Virus record (IMG/VR): IMGVR_UViG_3300020391_000004 | Span: 1-64,000 of that record | Origin: a virus | DNA length: 64,000 nucleotides | Direction: 5' to 3' (one strand) | Part shown: one piece after another, positions 9,039 through 16,905 of the stretch | Numbering within the stretch: the first letter of the stretch is position 1 | Layout of the letters: every line of letters starts with the position of its first letter | The notes under the pieces: model-generated | Told to the model about the DNA's origin: nothing | Seen by the model: the letters and a program-made list of their open reading frames with translations, nothing else | Database searches by the model: none | Made by a program: the position numbers and the translations under genes

Positions 9039-10178
9039 TTATCCTAATAATTTACAAATATTACTTGCTAATTTTATAAAAAAGTCTTCCTTATGACCTT
9101 TTGTAGTTTCAGCAGCAGTTCCAATTCTTATGCCACTTGTTTCTACAAAGTTACGAGGATCATTTGGTACACCGTTTTTGTTTACTGTGATCCCATGTGC
9201 TTCTAGTAGGTCTGCTGCTTGCCTGCCACTATGTTTACTGTCACTTAAATCCATTAGTATAATATGACTATCAGTGCCACCAGTCTGTACAGGAAAATTA
9301 TTTGCTTGAAATACCTGACACATTGCTTTAGCATTTGAAACAATTTGTTTTGCATATATTTTATATTCATCTTCTAATGCTTCCATATAACATTGTGCTT
9401 TTGCGGCTATTATATTCATAAGAGGTCCACCTTGTGTACCAGGAAATATTGAACTGTTAATTCTTCTTGTGTAATCTGGATTATTCCAAAGTATCATACC
9501 GCCACGTGGGCCACGTAAAGTTTTATGTGTTGTACTAGTAACTACATCTGCATATGGTAAAGGTGATTCATATGCATGTCCTGCTACTAAGCCACTATAA
9601 TGTGCCATATCTACAACTAAAATTGCACCTATACTATCTGCAATATTTCTGAATGCACTCCAATCGATTTGTCTAGGATATGCACTTGCACCTGCTACTA
9701 TTACTTTAGGCATATTTAATTTAGCAGTGCCTTCAATAATATTATAATCTAAGTAGCCATTTTCATCAACACCATAAGTAACACTATTGTAAACTTTACC
9801 ACTTAGGGTTGGAGGTGCACCGTGTGAAAGATGTCCACCACTTGCTAAGTCCATACCCATTAGTATATCACCTGGTTTCATAAATGCTTGGTATACTGCG
9901 GTATTTGCATTTACACCACTATGTGGTTGAACGTTTGCAAAATCACATTGATATAATTCACAAACTCTATCTATTGCTAATTGTTCAACTTCATCCATAT
10001 TAACACAACCATTGTAATAACGTTTGCCTGGATATCCTTCTGCGTATTTGTTTGTAAAAATACTCCCACATAAATCCATTACTGCTTGGCTTGCATAGTT
10101 TTCACTTGCAATAAGTTCTATAGTTGAATCTTGTCTTTGTTGTTCTTTGTTTAGTATATTAGTAATTTCTTTATACAT
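9039..10178 (-). CDS. glyA: Serine hydroxymethyltransferase
   Basis: 379 residues. The PLP-lysine motif TSTTHKTLRGPRGG is present (K219), with the PLP Asp and His in VVDMAHYSGLVAG (D190, H193), and the N-terminal IELIASENYAS substrate motif. All catalytic residues are kept. It is about 35 residues shorter than bacterial SHMT (~415), so peripheral parts are trimmed. It interconverts serine and glycine with tetrahydrofolate, feeding one-carbon units into thymidylate and purine synthesis. It is adjacent to a DadA-like gene. Confidence 0.92.
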   Translation of the reverse strand: MYKEITNILNKEQQRQDSTIELIASENYASQAVMDLCGSIFTNKYAEGYPGKRYYNGCVNMDEVEQLAIDRVCELYQCDFANVQPHSGVNANTAVYQAFMKPGDILMGMDLASGGHLSHGAPPTLSGKVYNSVTYGVDENGYLDYNIIEGTAKLNMPKVIVAGASAYPRQIDWSAFRNIADSIGAILVVDMAHYSGLVAGHAYESPLPYADVVTSTTHKTLRGPRGGMILWNNPDYTRRINSSIFPGTQGGPLMNIIAAKAQCYMEALEDEYKIYAKQIVSNAKAMCQVFQANNFPVQTGGTDSHIILMDLSDSKHSGRQAADLLEAHGITVNKNGVPNDPRNFVETSGIRIGTAAETTKGHKEDFFIKLASNICKLLG

Positions 10179-10407
10179 TTTGTATTATATCCAATCCATA
10201 TTTAAGTTTTAGCATAAACAAATCTTTTTCATTTCCAATTCTTACTCTAACACCACGTTGTAGTACATCTGAATTATCACTGCACCAAGGGCCAGTACAC
10301 ATTGTCTTTACATCATGAATTATTTCATCACGATAATTAAAGATATCTTCAGTGTTTTCCATCTCTGTATACATTAAATTATTTGGATAAGGTAATATCA
10401 CTACCAT
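10171..10407 (-). CDS. Hypothetical protein
   Basis: 78 residues, acidic in the first half with a CTGPWCSDN cysteine pair. It overlaps SHMT by 8 nt and the glycosyltransferase upstream by 7 nt, so it lies inside a translationally coupled string. No family is recognised. It could be a small metal-binding or regulatory partner of SHMT, which is only a positional guess. Confidence 0.45.
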   Translation of the reverse strand: MVVILPYPNNLMYTEMENTEDIFNYRDEIIHDVKTMCTGPWCSDNSDVLQRGVRVRIGNEKDLFMLKLKYGLDIIQNV

Positions 10408-11453
10408 GTAGCACTCTTTACACTAGTGGAAAAATTGTTAATAAGTTTTATTCGTTGATTAAAGTTATTTACTAAACTTTCTTGATTTTCAATACATAAC
10501 TTTATTAGTTTATCAACTGGTATATTAAATAATCTTTGTAGTTCTTCTAAAAACATTTCTTCTTTATTTTCACCCTGTTCAAACGAATAATCAAATAACC
10601 AGTCGCAAGGATCAAATCCTAAGTTTATTATTGTATTTCTTATATTACGTGCTTTACTATAAACCAATACAGGTTTAGCCTGAGCATAAAATTTATAAGT
10701 TTTTTCAGTAAGCACTGTATTAGTATAATCAACTCCTATAGTTTCAATACTTAAACCAAATATGTCATTTTTATAAAATGTGTTTTCTGTTTTGAAGGAC
10801 CCCCAGCCTGCTAATAAATCAAAATCAGTAAACTTAGAAATATCAGTTTGTGAAAATTTTAAGTTAGGGTTATAATATTCCATTGTTTCTTTATGTTCAT
10901 TTGCAATTATTGTAGTACACTTATTTTGATGTACGTTTAAAAAATCTAAAATAGGTTGTCTAATGCCATATCTATCATTACTGTAAACATAACTAGTATG
11001 ACAGGTGCAATTATAGTGTTTTACATCATTAAAGTTTGTTGGTGAATCATAATATGAAATTAAATCAAATATGCCTGGCAAATATATTATTGTTACAAAT
11101 TTACAAACCTCATTATGTATACTACGATTATTTGTAATAAAAAAACATTCGCTTGTCCAACTTTCGAGTGAGGCTATGTCCTTAAAAGGTTTAATACTAT
11201 TTTCTAAATTTATATAATTTTGTAAAAAATCTTCTTCAACAACTATAACACACTTAGGACCAGATTGTTTCGCAATAATGTTAACCATCTTTTTGTTTGG
11301 TGGAGTGTCTTGTATTTCACTACAAAAATCATCTCCACTATCTACAAAGTAAGTTTTATATGAAGGAAGTATGTTTTTAAACAGTAATTCACTTAGGACT
11401 AATCTATTATTACTTTCATTTGTAATTAATGAACAATAATTACTTAATTGCAT
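10401..11453 (-). CDS. Glycosyltransferase, GT10-like
   Basis: 350 residues from the ATG at 11453 (a GTG lies three codons earlier). The C-terminal LTEKTYKFYAQAKPVLVYS followed by LGFDPCDWLFDYSFE is the same donor-site block as in the paralogue at 4361. The N-terminal half is a divergent Rossmann-like domain with VVEEDF. The role is likely sugar transfer onto virion or host envelope components. It overlaps the neighbouring small gene by 14 nt. Confidence 0.5.
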   Translation of the reverse strand: MQLSNYCSLITNESNNRLVLSELLFKNILPSYKTYFVDSGDDFCSEIQDTPPNKKMVNIIAKQSGPKCVIVVEEDFLQNYINLENSIKPFKDIASLESWTSECFFITNNRSIHNEVCKFVTIIYLPGIFDLISYYDSPTNFNDVKHYNCTCHTSYVYSNDRYGIRQPILDFLNVHQNKCTTIIANEHKETMEYYNPNLKFSQTDISKFTDFDLLAGWGSFKTENTFYKNDIFGLSIETIGVDYTNTVLTEKTYKFYAQAKPVLVYSKARNIRNTIINLGFDPCDWLFDYSFEQGENKEEMFLEELQRLFNIPVDKLIKLCIENQESLVNNFNQRIKLINNFSTSVKSATW

Positions 11454-11643
11454 TCTTTCCACGTAATTCTTTTACAGTCTTTTTTCCAATCCTATATGCA
11501 ATTCTTGCCATACGTCTTAGCTCAGGTCTGTAGTGTGCCGTTGGTCTAGGCCCTTTATCTTCTGGTGCTCTATAATATCTTTCCATAAAGTCGGATATTT
11601 TATTAAATTGATTATTCCAAATATGTCCTTTTCCTTGATACAT
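11440..11643 (-). CDS. Small basic hypothetical protein
   Basis: 67 residues, strongly basic in its C-terminal half (RRMARIAYRIGKKTVKELRGK). It may bind nucleic acid, but no domain is recognised. Its start is directly next to the stop of the gene at 11644-11994. Confidence 0.45.
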   Translation of the reverse strand: MYQGKGHIWNNQFNKISDFMERYYRAPEDKGPRPTAHYRPELRRMARIAYRIGKKTVKELRGKNAIK

Positions 11644-11994
11644 CTAAGCCTCTTTCGTTATTACGTAATCCCATGGATCACTTTTTGGTTGTTGCAATCT
11701 AGCAAATAATTCTGTATAGAAACTATCTACATTTCCGCCAAACTTTCCTTTTAAATGATCTAACATTTGTTCGACAAAGTTAAAGTCTCCTTTTTTGTAA
11801 TTTTTAATTAAGTTCTCATGTTGTACTTTAAAATGATCTAGTTCTGTCATTTCTGATAGAGGAATATCTCCAGCATCTATGACACACCAGCTTGGAACTA
11901 TATTTTCTTTTATACGGAAAGTATCTAGTTCTAACACTAAGTACCTATCCTTTACAGGTCTAATATCCTGCTCTGTTGCTAAAACTATTTTCAT
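11644..11994 (-). CDS. Hypothetical protein
   Basis: 116 residues, acidic, with YLVLELDTFRIKENIVPSWCVIDAGDIPL, a strand-rich N-terminal half, and a helical second half. No family recognised. An early-type promoter has its -10 hexamer ending only 6 nt before the ATG, so the mRNA would be nearly leaderless. Confidence 0.5.
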   Translation of the reverse strand: MKIVLATEQDIRPVKDRYLVLELDTFRIKENIVPSWCVIDAGDIPLSEMTELDHFKVQHENLIKNYKKGDFNFVEQMLDHLKGKFGGNVDSFYTELFARLQQPKSDPWDYVITKEA

Positions 11995-12000
11995 ATTGCT

Positions 12001-12029
12001 ATACTATGTTATTTTGATTTATCTGTCAA
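12001..12029 (-). promoter_or_regulatory. Sigma70-like promoter, leaderless geometry
   Basis: TTGACA (12029-12024), a 17-nt spacer, TAGTAT (12006-12001), then AGCAAT and the ATG at 11994. Transcription would be expected to begin at or beside the start codon. Confidence 0.7.
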
Positions 12030-12042
12030 TTTATTTATTGTA

Positions 12043-12067
12043 ATAAAAAAGAGGGCATAAGCCCTCT
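12043..12067 (-). terminator. Rho-independent terminator
   Basis: Minus strand: AGAGGGC, loop TTAT, GCCCTCT, then a run of six or more U. It is 22 nt downstream of the 12089-12352 gene and is placed just before the promoter of the next gene. Confidence 0.85.
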
Positions 12068-12088
12068 ATTTCTATAAGTTTACTATAA

Positions 12089-12352
12089 TTATATAGCTAT
12101 CTTTGGTTCTGATCCATTGGTCATTTTGTCTGTTAAATTTTTGACAGCATCACTATCTACACAATAAAAATTACTTACAGGTCTCCCTTTATATTCCTGT
12201 TGTGCTTTTTGTGCTAGTCCATCTGCTTCGTAGTAAACAAATTCTTTACATTCTTCTACTGAGCTAAATGATGGTTCCGATATAATATATACATCTTGAT
12301 TGGGAAATTCTGGTGATGTCATCATCGACATAACAATTAAAATTGTTTCCAT
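12089..12352 (-). CDS. Small secreted Cys-pair protein (paralogue family)
   Basis: 87 residues with a short hydrophobic N-terminus. The family signature SFSSVEECKEF is followed about 30 residues later by a second cysteine in FYCVDSD. The same layout (F-x-S/T-x-x-x-C-K/M ... C) is found at 14704, 14934 and 32847. It is probably exported to the periplasm with one disulfide. No function is known. A strong terminator follows. Confidence 0.55.
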   Translation of the reverse strand: METILIVMSMMTSPEFPNQDVYIISEPSFSSVEECKEFVYYEADGLAQKAQQEYKGRPVSNFYCVDSDAVKNLTDKMTNGSEPKIAI

Positions 12353-12385
12353 TGGTTAATCTACTTTCTTTCCGTGTAAGAACAC

Positions 12386-12823
12386 TTACAGTGTACTCAA
12401 CATCTTTTTTAGTTTTTTCTTTGATTTACCAAAAACCTTTGTTTTAGCAACCAATTTTTTGTTATCGATGTTGTTTCCAACTACTACTAATCCAATCATT
12501 CCCATTGTCTTATGTGGGGTACATTGGTAAAGATAAATTCCAGGTTTTTCAAATGTATAAGTAAACTTCTTATTCATTTTACTTTTAACCTTTTTAATTC
12601 CATCTGGGGCAGCAATGAAATGTACGTTATGTCCTTTTGTTTTAGGTAACCATGTTATTGTATCACCTATCTCAACTTTTACAACGTCTTCAGAGTAGAC
12701 CATCTTTTGACCGTCTGCTCTTTTGTTAAGCATATCAAGTTGCATATCTTTACTGTATGCTAAACCTGAAAACACTACTAAAAATAAATTAACTGTAATA
12801 ACTAATATTAATAAATTTTTCAT
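12386..12823 (-). CDS. Pseudoazurin-like type I copper protein
   Basis: 145 residues. A Sec signal peptide (about 1-24) precedes a cupredoxin domain that begins MLNKRADGQKMVYSEDVVKV, as in pseudoazurins. Copper ligands are all present: H65 in GHNV, C101 and H104 in QCTPH, and M109 in MGMIG. The Cys-x-x-His-x4-Met spacing matches the family. The protein would be a soluble periplasmic electron carrier, normally taking electrons from cytochrome bc1 side carriers to oxidases or nitrite/N2O reductases. A phage cytochrome b lies 3 kb away, which suggests joint manipulation of host respiration. Confidence 0.88.
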   Translation of the reverse strand: MKNLLILVITVNLFLVVFSGLAYSKDMQLDMLNKRADGQKMVYSEDVVKVEIGDTITWLPKTKGHNVHFIAAPDGIKKVKSKMNKKFTYTFEKPGIYLYQCTPHKTMGMIGLVVVGNNIDNKKLVAKTKVFGKSKKKLKKMLSTL

Positions 12824-12825
12824 TT

Positions 12826-13014
12826 TTATTTATTATCCTTTAGGCTGTCGGTTAAAGTTTTTGCTATGTCATAATGTCCATAACAGGCTAATACATGTGC
12901 TGCTCTTTGTTTTCCAATTCTTTCGAATGTTTTGTTAATTTTTCCTGTAGCCAGTGCCCAGCCTACTAAAAAACTTCTAGTCATTGTTTGAGTTCCTAAA
13001 ATTAAAGCGGTCAT
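12826..13014 (-). CDS. Small hypothetical protein
   Basis: 62 residues from the ATG at 13014, which shares TAATG with the stop of the preceding gene; a longer in-frame reading to 13074 would lie inside that gene. The sequence is helical with a hydrophobic N-terminus (LILGTQTMTRSFLVGWALATG) and a basic middle. No family recognised. Confidence 0.5.
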   Translation of the reverse strand: MTALILGTQTMTRSFLVGWALATGKINKTFERIGKQRAAHVLACYGHYDIAKTLTDSLKDNK

Positions 13015-13172
13015 TATATGCCAAACCTTCCGTGTGTTGTGTGTAATTTTTTCATTCTGTATTCTAAATCGCACAAGTCAGTTGACTGTGCAAGGTATTT
13101 CTCGTTAGCACTTCGCGAATCAAACATGTTTCGAAACATTGCCACAAGATTTTTTAATAGCGTCTTAGCCAT
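13014..13172 (-). CDS. DUF3563-like small protein
   Basis: 52 residues. KYLAQSTDLCDLEYRMKKL resembles the core of DUF3563 (YLAQAxDLxDLExRMR), a family of small proteobacterial proteins of unknown function. AAGGAG lies 8 nt before the ATG. It is preceded by a GC-rich leader starting from a TATAAATA element, so expression of this gene may be controlled by RNA structure. Confidence 0.6.
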   Translation of the reverse strand: MAKTLLKNLVAMFRNMFDSRSANEKYLAQSTDLCDLEYRMKKLHTTHGRFGI

Positions 13173-13275
13173 TTTTTTCTCCTTATTAATGTTATATGCT
13201 TGAGGGGAGCAATACCGCGGTCTGTTTCCCGCCGCCACTTGGTCTTTCCCAGGTGCCATGTAGTTTCTACTACAT
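13173..13275 (-). ncRNA. GC-rich structured 5' leader (candidate cis-regulatory RNA)
   Basis: About 100 nt between the late promoter at 13279-13286 and the start at 13172. The 60 bases 13201-13260 have 37 G/C (62%) in a very AT-rich genome. The 5' part forms a perfect 7-bp stem ATGTAGT/ACTACAT with loop AGAA. Two similar segments follow (GGGAAAGACC and GGGAAACAGACC), the second inside a possible GCGG/CCGC stem. I cannot assign it to a known riboswitch class. Confidence 0.5.
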
Positions 13276-13278
13276 TCT

Positions 13279-13286
13279 TATTTATA
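13279..13286 (-). promoter_or_regulatory. Late promoter (TATAAATA)
   Basis: Exact TATAAATA on the minus strand, 106 nt upstream of the start at 13172, leaving room for the structured leader. Confidence 0.65.
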
Positions 13287-13411
13287 GTTATAATACCACA
13301 TTTCTAGGCAAAAATCAACATGCATTTTGTAAAGACGGTATTGCTTTTTTAGCAACAATAGGAGCAAAAATGGTCCTATTCTATATGATATAACAATAAT
13401 GTATTTTTAGT

Positions 13412-14377
13412 TTATAATCCGTTTGGAACTATTACATAGTGTATTGCTAGTACTATTCCTAAACTTGCACCTAAACCTATCATCATCTTCATAAAGTCTC
13501 TTCCTACAATAGGAAATACATTCTTTAGTCTGTATGATCCATTGCTCATTGTACTAATTGCTAGTTCTCTACCACATAGTAGTCCAACAAATACCCAAGT
13601 AGTTGACATCGGTATGTTGTTTAGTTCTTTAAAGACGAACAAGCATAAGAAGTATGCGCCATCAATTATACATGCACTTCGTACATATCTAGTGTGTTGC
13701 TTTTCTAATACAATCTTTTGTATCTTTCCTCCACCTTCACGGAACATAAATCCTAAGCCTAGTACAAATACTAAACTTACACCTATCATCATATCCCATG
13801 GCACTGCTCTTGGCAAAAATACTGCAATATTGGCTACATCATGACTTAACCATGTGAACCATAAGAAGCCTGTTGTAATCCATTGTCCTATACGCCAATA
13901 CTTTTTACGTTCTTCTTTTACTGGATCATTACGTTCATCTAGTCTTCTTGCTACAAGTATCCATAAACAGTAGGCAAACACACCTGCTACTGCATAACCC
14001 ATGATTGATTTCACAAGCATTTTCTCTAGTATAAACGTACTTGCAAAGGCACTTAAAACTAAAAAAGATGTACTAACAGGTACACCTATCCTTGTGAGCA
14101 ATAATAATACTAACGGTGCCATAGCATGATACCATTGTATTTCTTGGAATGGTATCTTAGTTAATCTGCCGTAACTAATATCTCCGCCGTTAGTATACCA
14201 ACCATACCATAAACACCAAAGTAATATTGTGCTACTTGCTCCCCATAATATAGTCCAATGAAATCTTTGATTGTTACTTGCGATCCATGTACCTAATGTT
14301 TGTACACTATCATTCGCAATAACACTATAGCCTGCGAATAAAAATCCCAGTGCCATCCATAATGTTAATTGATCCAT
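13412..14377 (-). CDS. pit: PiT-family inorganic phosphate permease
   Basis: 321 residues, about ten hydrophobic segments. The two PiT half signatures are visible: SVIANDSVQTLGTWIASN near the N-terminus with RIGVPVSTSFLVLSAFAS, and NNIPMSTTWVFVGLLCGRE in the second half. A charged cytoplasmic loop with DERNDPVKEERKKYW separates the halves. PiT carriers import phosphate with H+ or Na+. A phage copy would raise phosphate supply for DNA synthesis in phosphate-poor sea water. An early-type promoter lies upstream and repeated 11-mers lie beside it. Confidence 0.88.
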   Translation of the reverse strand: MDQLTLWMALGFLFAGYSVIANDSVQTLGTWIASNNQRFHWTILWGASSTILLWCLWYGWYTNGGDISYGRLTKIPFQEIQWYHAMAPLVLLLLTRIGVPVSTSFLVLSAFASTFILEKMLVKSIMGYAVAGVFAYCLWILVARRLDERNDPVKEERKKYWRIGQWITTGFLWFTWLSHDVANIAVFLPRAVPWDMMIGVSLVFVLGLGFMFREGGGKIQKIVLEKQHTRYVRSACIIDGAYFLCLFVFKELNNIPMSTTWVFVGLLCGRELAISTMSNGSYRLKNVFPIVGRDFMKMMIGLGASLGIVLAIHYVIVPNGL

Positions 14378-14411
14378 AATCTTCCTCTAGATATATCTTT
14401 AATTAATGTTA

Positions 14412-14440
14412 ATTCTACATTAATATTTAATATCTGTCAA
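14412..14440 (-). promoter_or_regulatory. Sigma70-like promoter of the PiT gene
   Basis: TTGACA (14440-14435), a 17-nt spacer and TAGAAT (14417-14412) on the minus strand, 34 nt upstream of the PiT start. Confidence 0.7.
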
Positions 14441-14457
14441 CTCGAAAAAGATTACAG

Positions 14458-14490
14458 TTTTGTTACAAATTTAATAAACTTTTGTTACAA
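14458..14490 (+). repeat. Two 11-bp direct repeats, 22-bp period
   Basis: TTTTGTTACAA occurs at 14458-14468 and again at 14480-14490, exactly 22 bp apart. PhoB-family regulators bind 11-bp direct repeats, so this could be an operator for the divergent PiT/14525 pair. The repeat unit is not the E. coli Pho box, so the link is inference. Confidence 0.45.
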
Positions 14491-14524
14491 GATGTCAATT
14501 GGTAAATATGTTTAGGAGAGTCAA

Positions 14525-14722
14525 ATGATAAAAAATTTAAAAGATTTAGTTATAGTCTTACTCGTAGGAGGAGTACTCACACTTCTAGGTGTAATAATCA
14601 TAGGTGATTACTATGTTGCATTACAAGAAAATAGACCTATAGACGAGGAAGTGATTACATTAATGAAAATGGCACTTACAGGTCTAATAGGTATAATTGC
14701 TGGTTACATGGGTTCAAAATAG
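14525..14722 (+). CDS. Small two-TM protein (holin-like candidate)
   Basis: 65 residues with GGAG before the ATG. Two hydrophobic segments (about 8-27 and 49-62) flank a charged loop (QENRPIDEEVITLMK). Size and topology are compatible with a holin or a small membrane accessory, but no family motif is seen. It is divergent from the PiT gene and convergent with a small secreted gene, overlapping it by 19 nt. Confidence 0.5.
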   Translation: MIKNLKDLVIVLLVGGVLTLLGVIIIGDYYVALQENRPIDEEVITLMKMALTGLIGIIAGYMGSK

Positions 14723-14934
14723 AATACAGGTTGTAATACAAGTGAGTTCATACTCACACAACCCATTTCGGTAATATCTACTTTTCCATAAGCACGATTA
14801 GCCGAATCTATCATGTTTGTTTGATTTTTACTTACATATGCTTTGCATTCCATCATATTTGTAAATGGAATACTCTGATTAACTTTAATGTCAGATCCAG
14901 ACAATGATGCTATGACAATATAAATGAATATCAT
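14704..14934 (-). CDS. Small secreted Cys-pair protein (paralogue family)
   Basis: 76 residues from the ATG at 14934, which forms TAATG with the stop of the preceding gene. A hydrophobic N-terminus (MIFIYIVIASLSGS) is followed by IPFTNMMECKAYV and, near the C-terminal side, EMGCVSMN. The layout matches the sister proteins at 12089, 14934 and 32847. It is probably periplasmic. Confidence 0.55.
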   Translation of the reverse strand: MIFIYIVIASLSGSDIKVNQSIPFTNMMECKAYVSKNQTNMIDSANRAYGKVDITEMGCVSMNSLVLQPVFYFEPM

Positions 14935-15155
14935 TAGTACACCTTTGTTGTTTTTGTGTTTATTCTTCGTGGTTCGCATACTGCTATGTATGACCTTGTC
15001 TTAGGAACATCATCGCCTGCTGTCCTGTTGGGAACCGGTGGTTGATTAGTTAGCCTCTCTGCAAAATATTTGCAATCATCAACACTGTAAAAATACATGT
15101 TTTGGCTAATTGTTTTTTGTCCGAGATAAAGTATTAGTAAGAATACGTGAGTCAT
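14934..15155 (-). CDS. Small secreted Cys-pair protein (paralogue family)
   Basis: 73 residues. Hydrophobic start MTHVFLLILYLG, then FYSVDDCKYFAERL and a second cysteine in YIAVCEPRR. It is the tandem neighbour of the 14704 gene and shares the TAATG junction. Role unknown. Confidence 0.55.
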   Translation of the reverse strand: MTHVFLLILYLGQKTISQNMYFYSVDDCKYFAERLTNQPPVPNRTAGDDVPKTRSYIAVCEPRRINTKTTKVY

Positions 15156-15161
15156 AATATA

Positions 15162-15638
15162 TCAACTAGTATATACTACTGCTCCAATTACTGCTCCTGC
15201 ACCAATTATTACAACACCTATTACTAAGAGAACTGTTTTTATATCTGCCCATAGTTCTGCATCTGCTTTACGTTTTTCTATACGTGCTTGTTTTTCAGCC
15301 TCTTTAGCTTCTTGGATACGTTTTGCACGTTCATCAACAATACCTTGCCAAGTTCCAGGACCAAAACGTAAATTTATAAGTGTAGAAATTTCCTGCAATT
15401 GCTCAGCGGCTAGTCGTGCATCTATTGTTTCTCTTGCAATATGTGATGCGTCAAATTGTTCCTTTACACCTAATCCTTTCTTATTGGATCTTCTGTTTAC
15501 TTCGTCTTTTCCGCGAAATAAAGCATCAATATGACTACCTAATTCACCTATGTCTTTACAAGTGTCTATATTTGATTTTATAAATTCTACACTAGATTTC
15601 ACTAGTGCAATACCCGCAAGTATTTCTGCTACTGGCAT
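15162..15638 (-). CDS. Coiled-coil protein with C-terminal TM anchor
   Basis: 158 residues from the ATG at 15638 with AGGA 8 nt upstream; an in-frame ATG five codons earlier lacks a site. An N-terminal amphipathic region (PVAEILAGIALVKSS) is followed by a helical middle with many Lys/Arg/Glu (ERAKRIQEAKEAEKQARIEKRK) and a C-terminal membrane segment IGVVIIGAGAVIGAVVY. No family recognised. A late promoter is 28 nt upstream. Confidence 0.5.
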   Translation of the reverse strand: MPVAEILAGIALVKSSVEFIKSNIDTCKDIGELGSHIDALFRGKDEVNRRSNKKGLGVKEQFDASHIARETIDARLAAEQLQEISTLINLRFGPGTWQGIVDERAKRIQEAKEAEKQARIEKRKADAELWADIKTVLLVIGVVIIGAGAVIGAVVYTS

Positions 15639-15666
15639 AAAATATCCTCTCATTATCTCTCAATAG

Positions 15667-15674
15667 TATTTATA
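15667..15674 (-). promoter_or_regulatory. Late promoter (TATAAATA)
   Basis: Exact TATAAATA on the minus strand, between cytochrome b and the gene starting at 15638. Confidence 0.65.
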
Positions 15675-15682
15675 CTACTATA

Positions 15683-16894
15683 TTAAGACTTGAGTACTGA
15701 TACTCCTATGCTAATAGGTAAGGGTTTTGTCTTTTCGAATTTTGGAAGTAATGGTAACAATATCATAAAGTGTATAAAATAATATGCAGTTGCTATTCTA
15801 GAAAGCACAACATATATGCCTTCAGCTGGCATAGCACCTAAATATCCTAGTGCAATACAATCTACGAACAGGATCCAAAAGAATATTTTATACCAAGGCC
15901 TAAATGTACTGCTTCTCACAGGTGACCTATCAAGCCACGGTAAAACAAACAATACGACTATAGCACCAAACATTAATAGCACTCCACCTAGTTTGTCAGG
16001 CACTGCACGTAGTATTGCATAGAAAGGTAAAAAGTACCATTCAGGAACAATGTGGGCTGGAGTTACCATTGGGTTTGCAGGTATGTAATTATCTGGATGC
16101 CCCATAAAATTTGGAAAGAAAAATATTGCAGCAGCAAATAATGTTAAGAAAACTCCTAGTCCAAATAGATCTTTAATTGTGTAATATGGATGAAAAGGTA
16201 GTGTATCTTGTGTTCCTTTAATATCAATTCCAATAGGATTGTTAGAACCAAATCTATGTAATGCAACTAAATGTAATATTACTACTCCAACTATAACAAA
16301 TGGAAGTACAAAATGCAAACTAAAGAATCTGTTTAACAGTGCATTGTCTACACTAAAACCACCCCATAGCCATGTAACAAATTGTTCGCCTACTAATGGT
16401 ATTGCACTAAACAAGTTTGTAATAACCGTTGCACCCCAGAAGCTCATCTGTCCCCATGGTAATACATAACCCATAAAAGCAGTTGCCATCATTAGTAGTA
16501 GTATTAGTACACCTAGTATCCATAACAGTTCTCGAGGTGCTTTGTAACTGCCGTAATAGAGCCCTCGGAATATATGAATGTAAGTTACAATGAAAAAGAA
16601 ACTTGCTCCATTCATGTGTATGTAACGTATTAACCATCCGTGATTTACATCTCGCATAATACGTTCTACACTATCAAATGCATAATCAACGTGTGCAGTA
16701 TAATTCATACTTAGAACAATACCAGTGATTATCATTGTGACTAGTGCTATACCACTAAGACTTCCAAAGTTCCACATATAGTTTAGGTTCTTTGGAGTAG
16801 GGTACTCGTTAAGTTCGTGATTCATAAAAGTGAATATACCAAGTCTGTGGTCTATCCAATTTACAACGGAATTTTTAAATTTTTTATTTGCCAT
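15683..16894 (-). CDS. petB: Cytochrome b of the bc1 complex
   Basis: 403 residues, full length for a proteobacterial cytochrome b including the C-terminal transmembrane helices. Haem ligands are all present: H93 and H107 in helix B, H194 and H208 in helix D, each pair 14 apart as in bc1 (b6f helix D has 15). The Qo-site motif PEWY is at 284-287, and [12 protein letters not shown] is conserved. The protein would take part in quinol oxidation in the inner membrane. No Rieske or cytochrome c1 gene is in the window, so it would need host partners. The sequence looks functional, not decayed. Confidence 0.95.
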   Translation of the reverse strand: MANKKFKNSVVNWIDHRLGIFTFMNHELNEYPTPKNLNYMWNFGSLSGIALVTMIITGIVLSMNYTAHVDYAFDSVERIMRDVNHGWLIRYIHMNGASFFFIVTYIHIFRGLYYGSYKAPRELLWILGVLILLLMMATAFMGYVLPWGQMSFWGATVITNLFSAIPLVGEQFVTWLWGGFSVDNALLNRFFSLHFVLPFVIVGVVILHLVALHRFGSNNPIGIDIKGTQDTLPFHPYYTIKDLFGLGVFLTLFAAAIFFFPNFMGHPDNYIPANPMVTPAHIVPEWYFLPFYAILRAVPDKLGGVLLMFGAIVVLFVLPWLDRSPVRSSTFRPWYKIFFWILFVDCIALGYLGAMPAEGIYVVLSRIATAYYFIHFMILLPLLPKFEKTKPLPISIGVSVLKS

Positions 16895-16905
16895 ATTGAT
16901 ATTTA

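Noticed and set aside
13357-13380. Inverted repeat AATAGGA/TCCTATT downstream of the PiT gene as terminator
   Set aside because: No U-run follows on the minus strand and the loop is 10 nt; it may be chance in AT-rich DNA.
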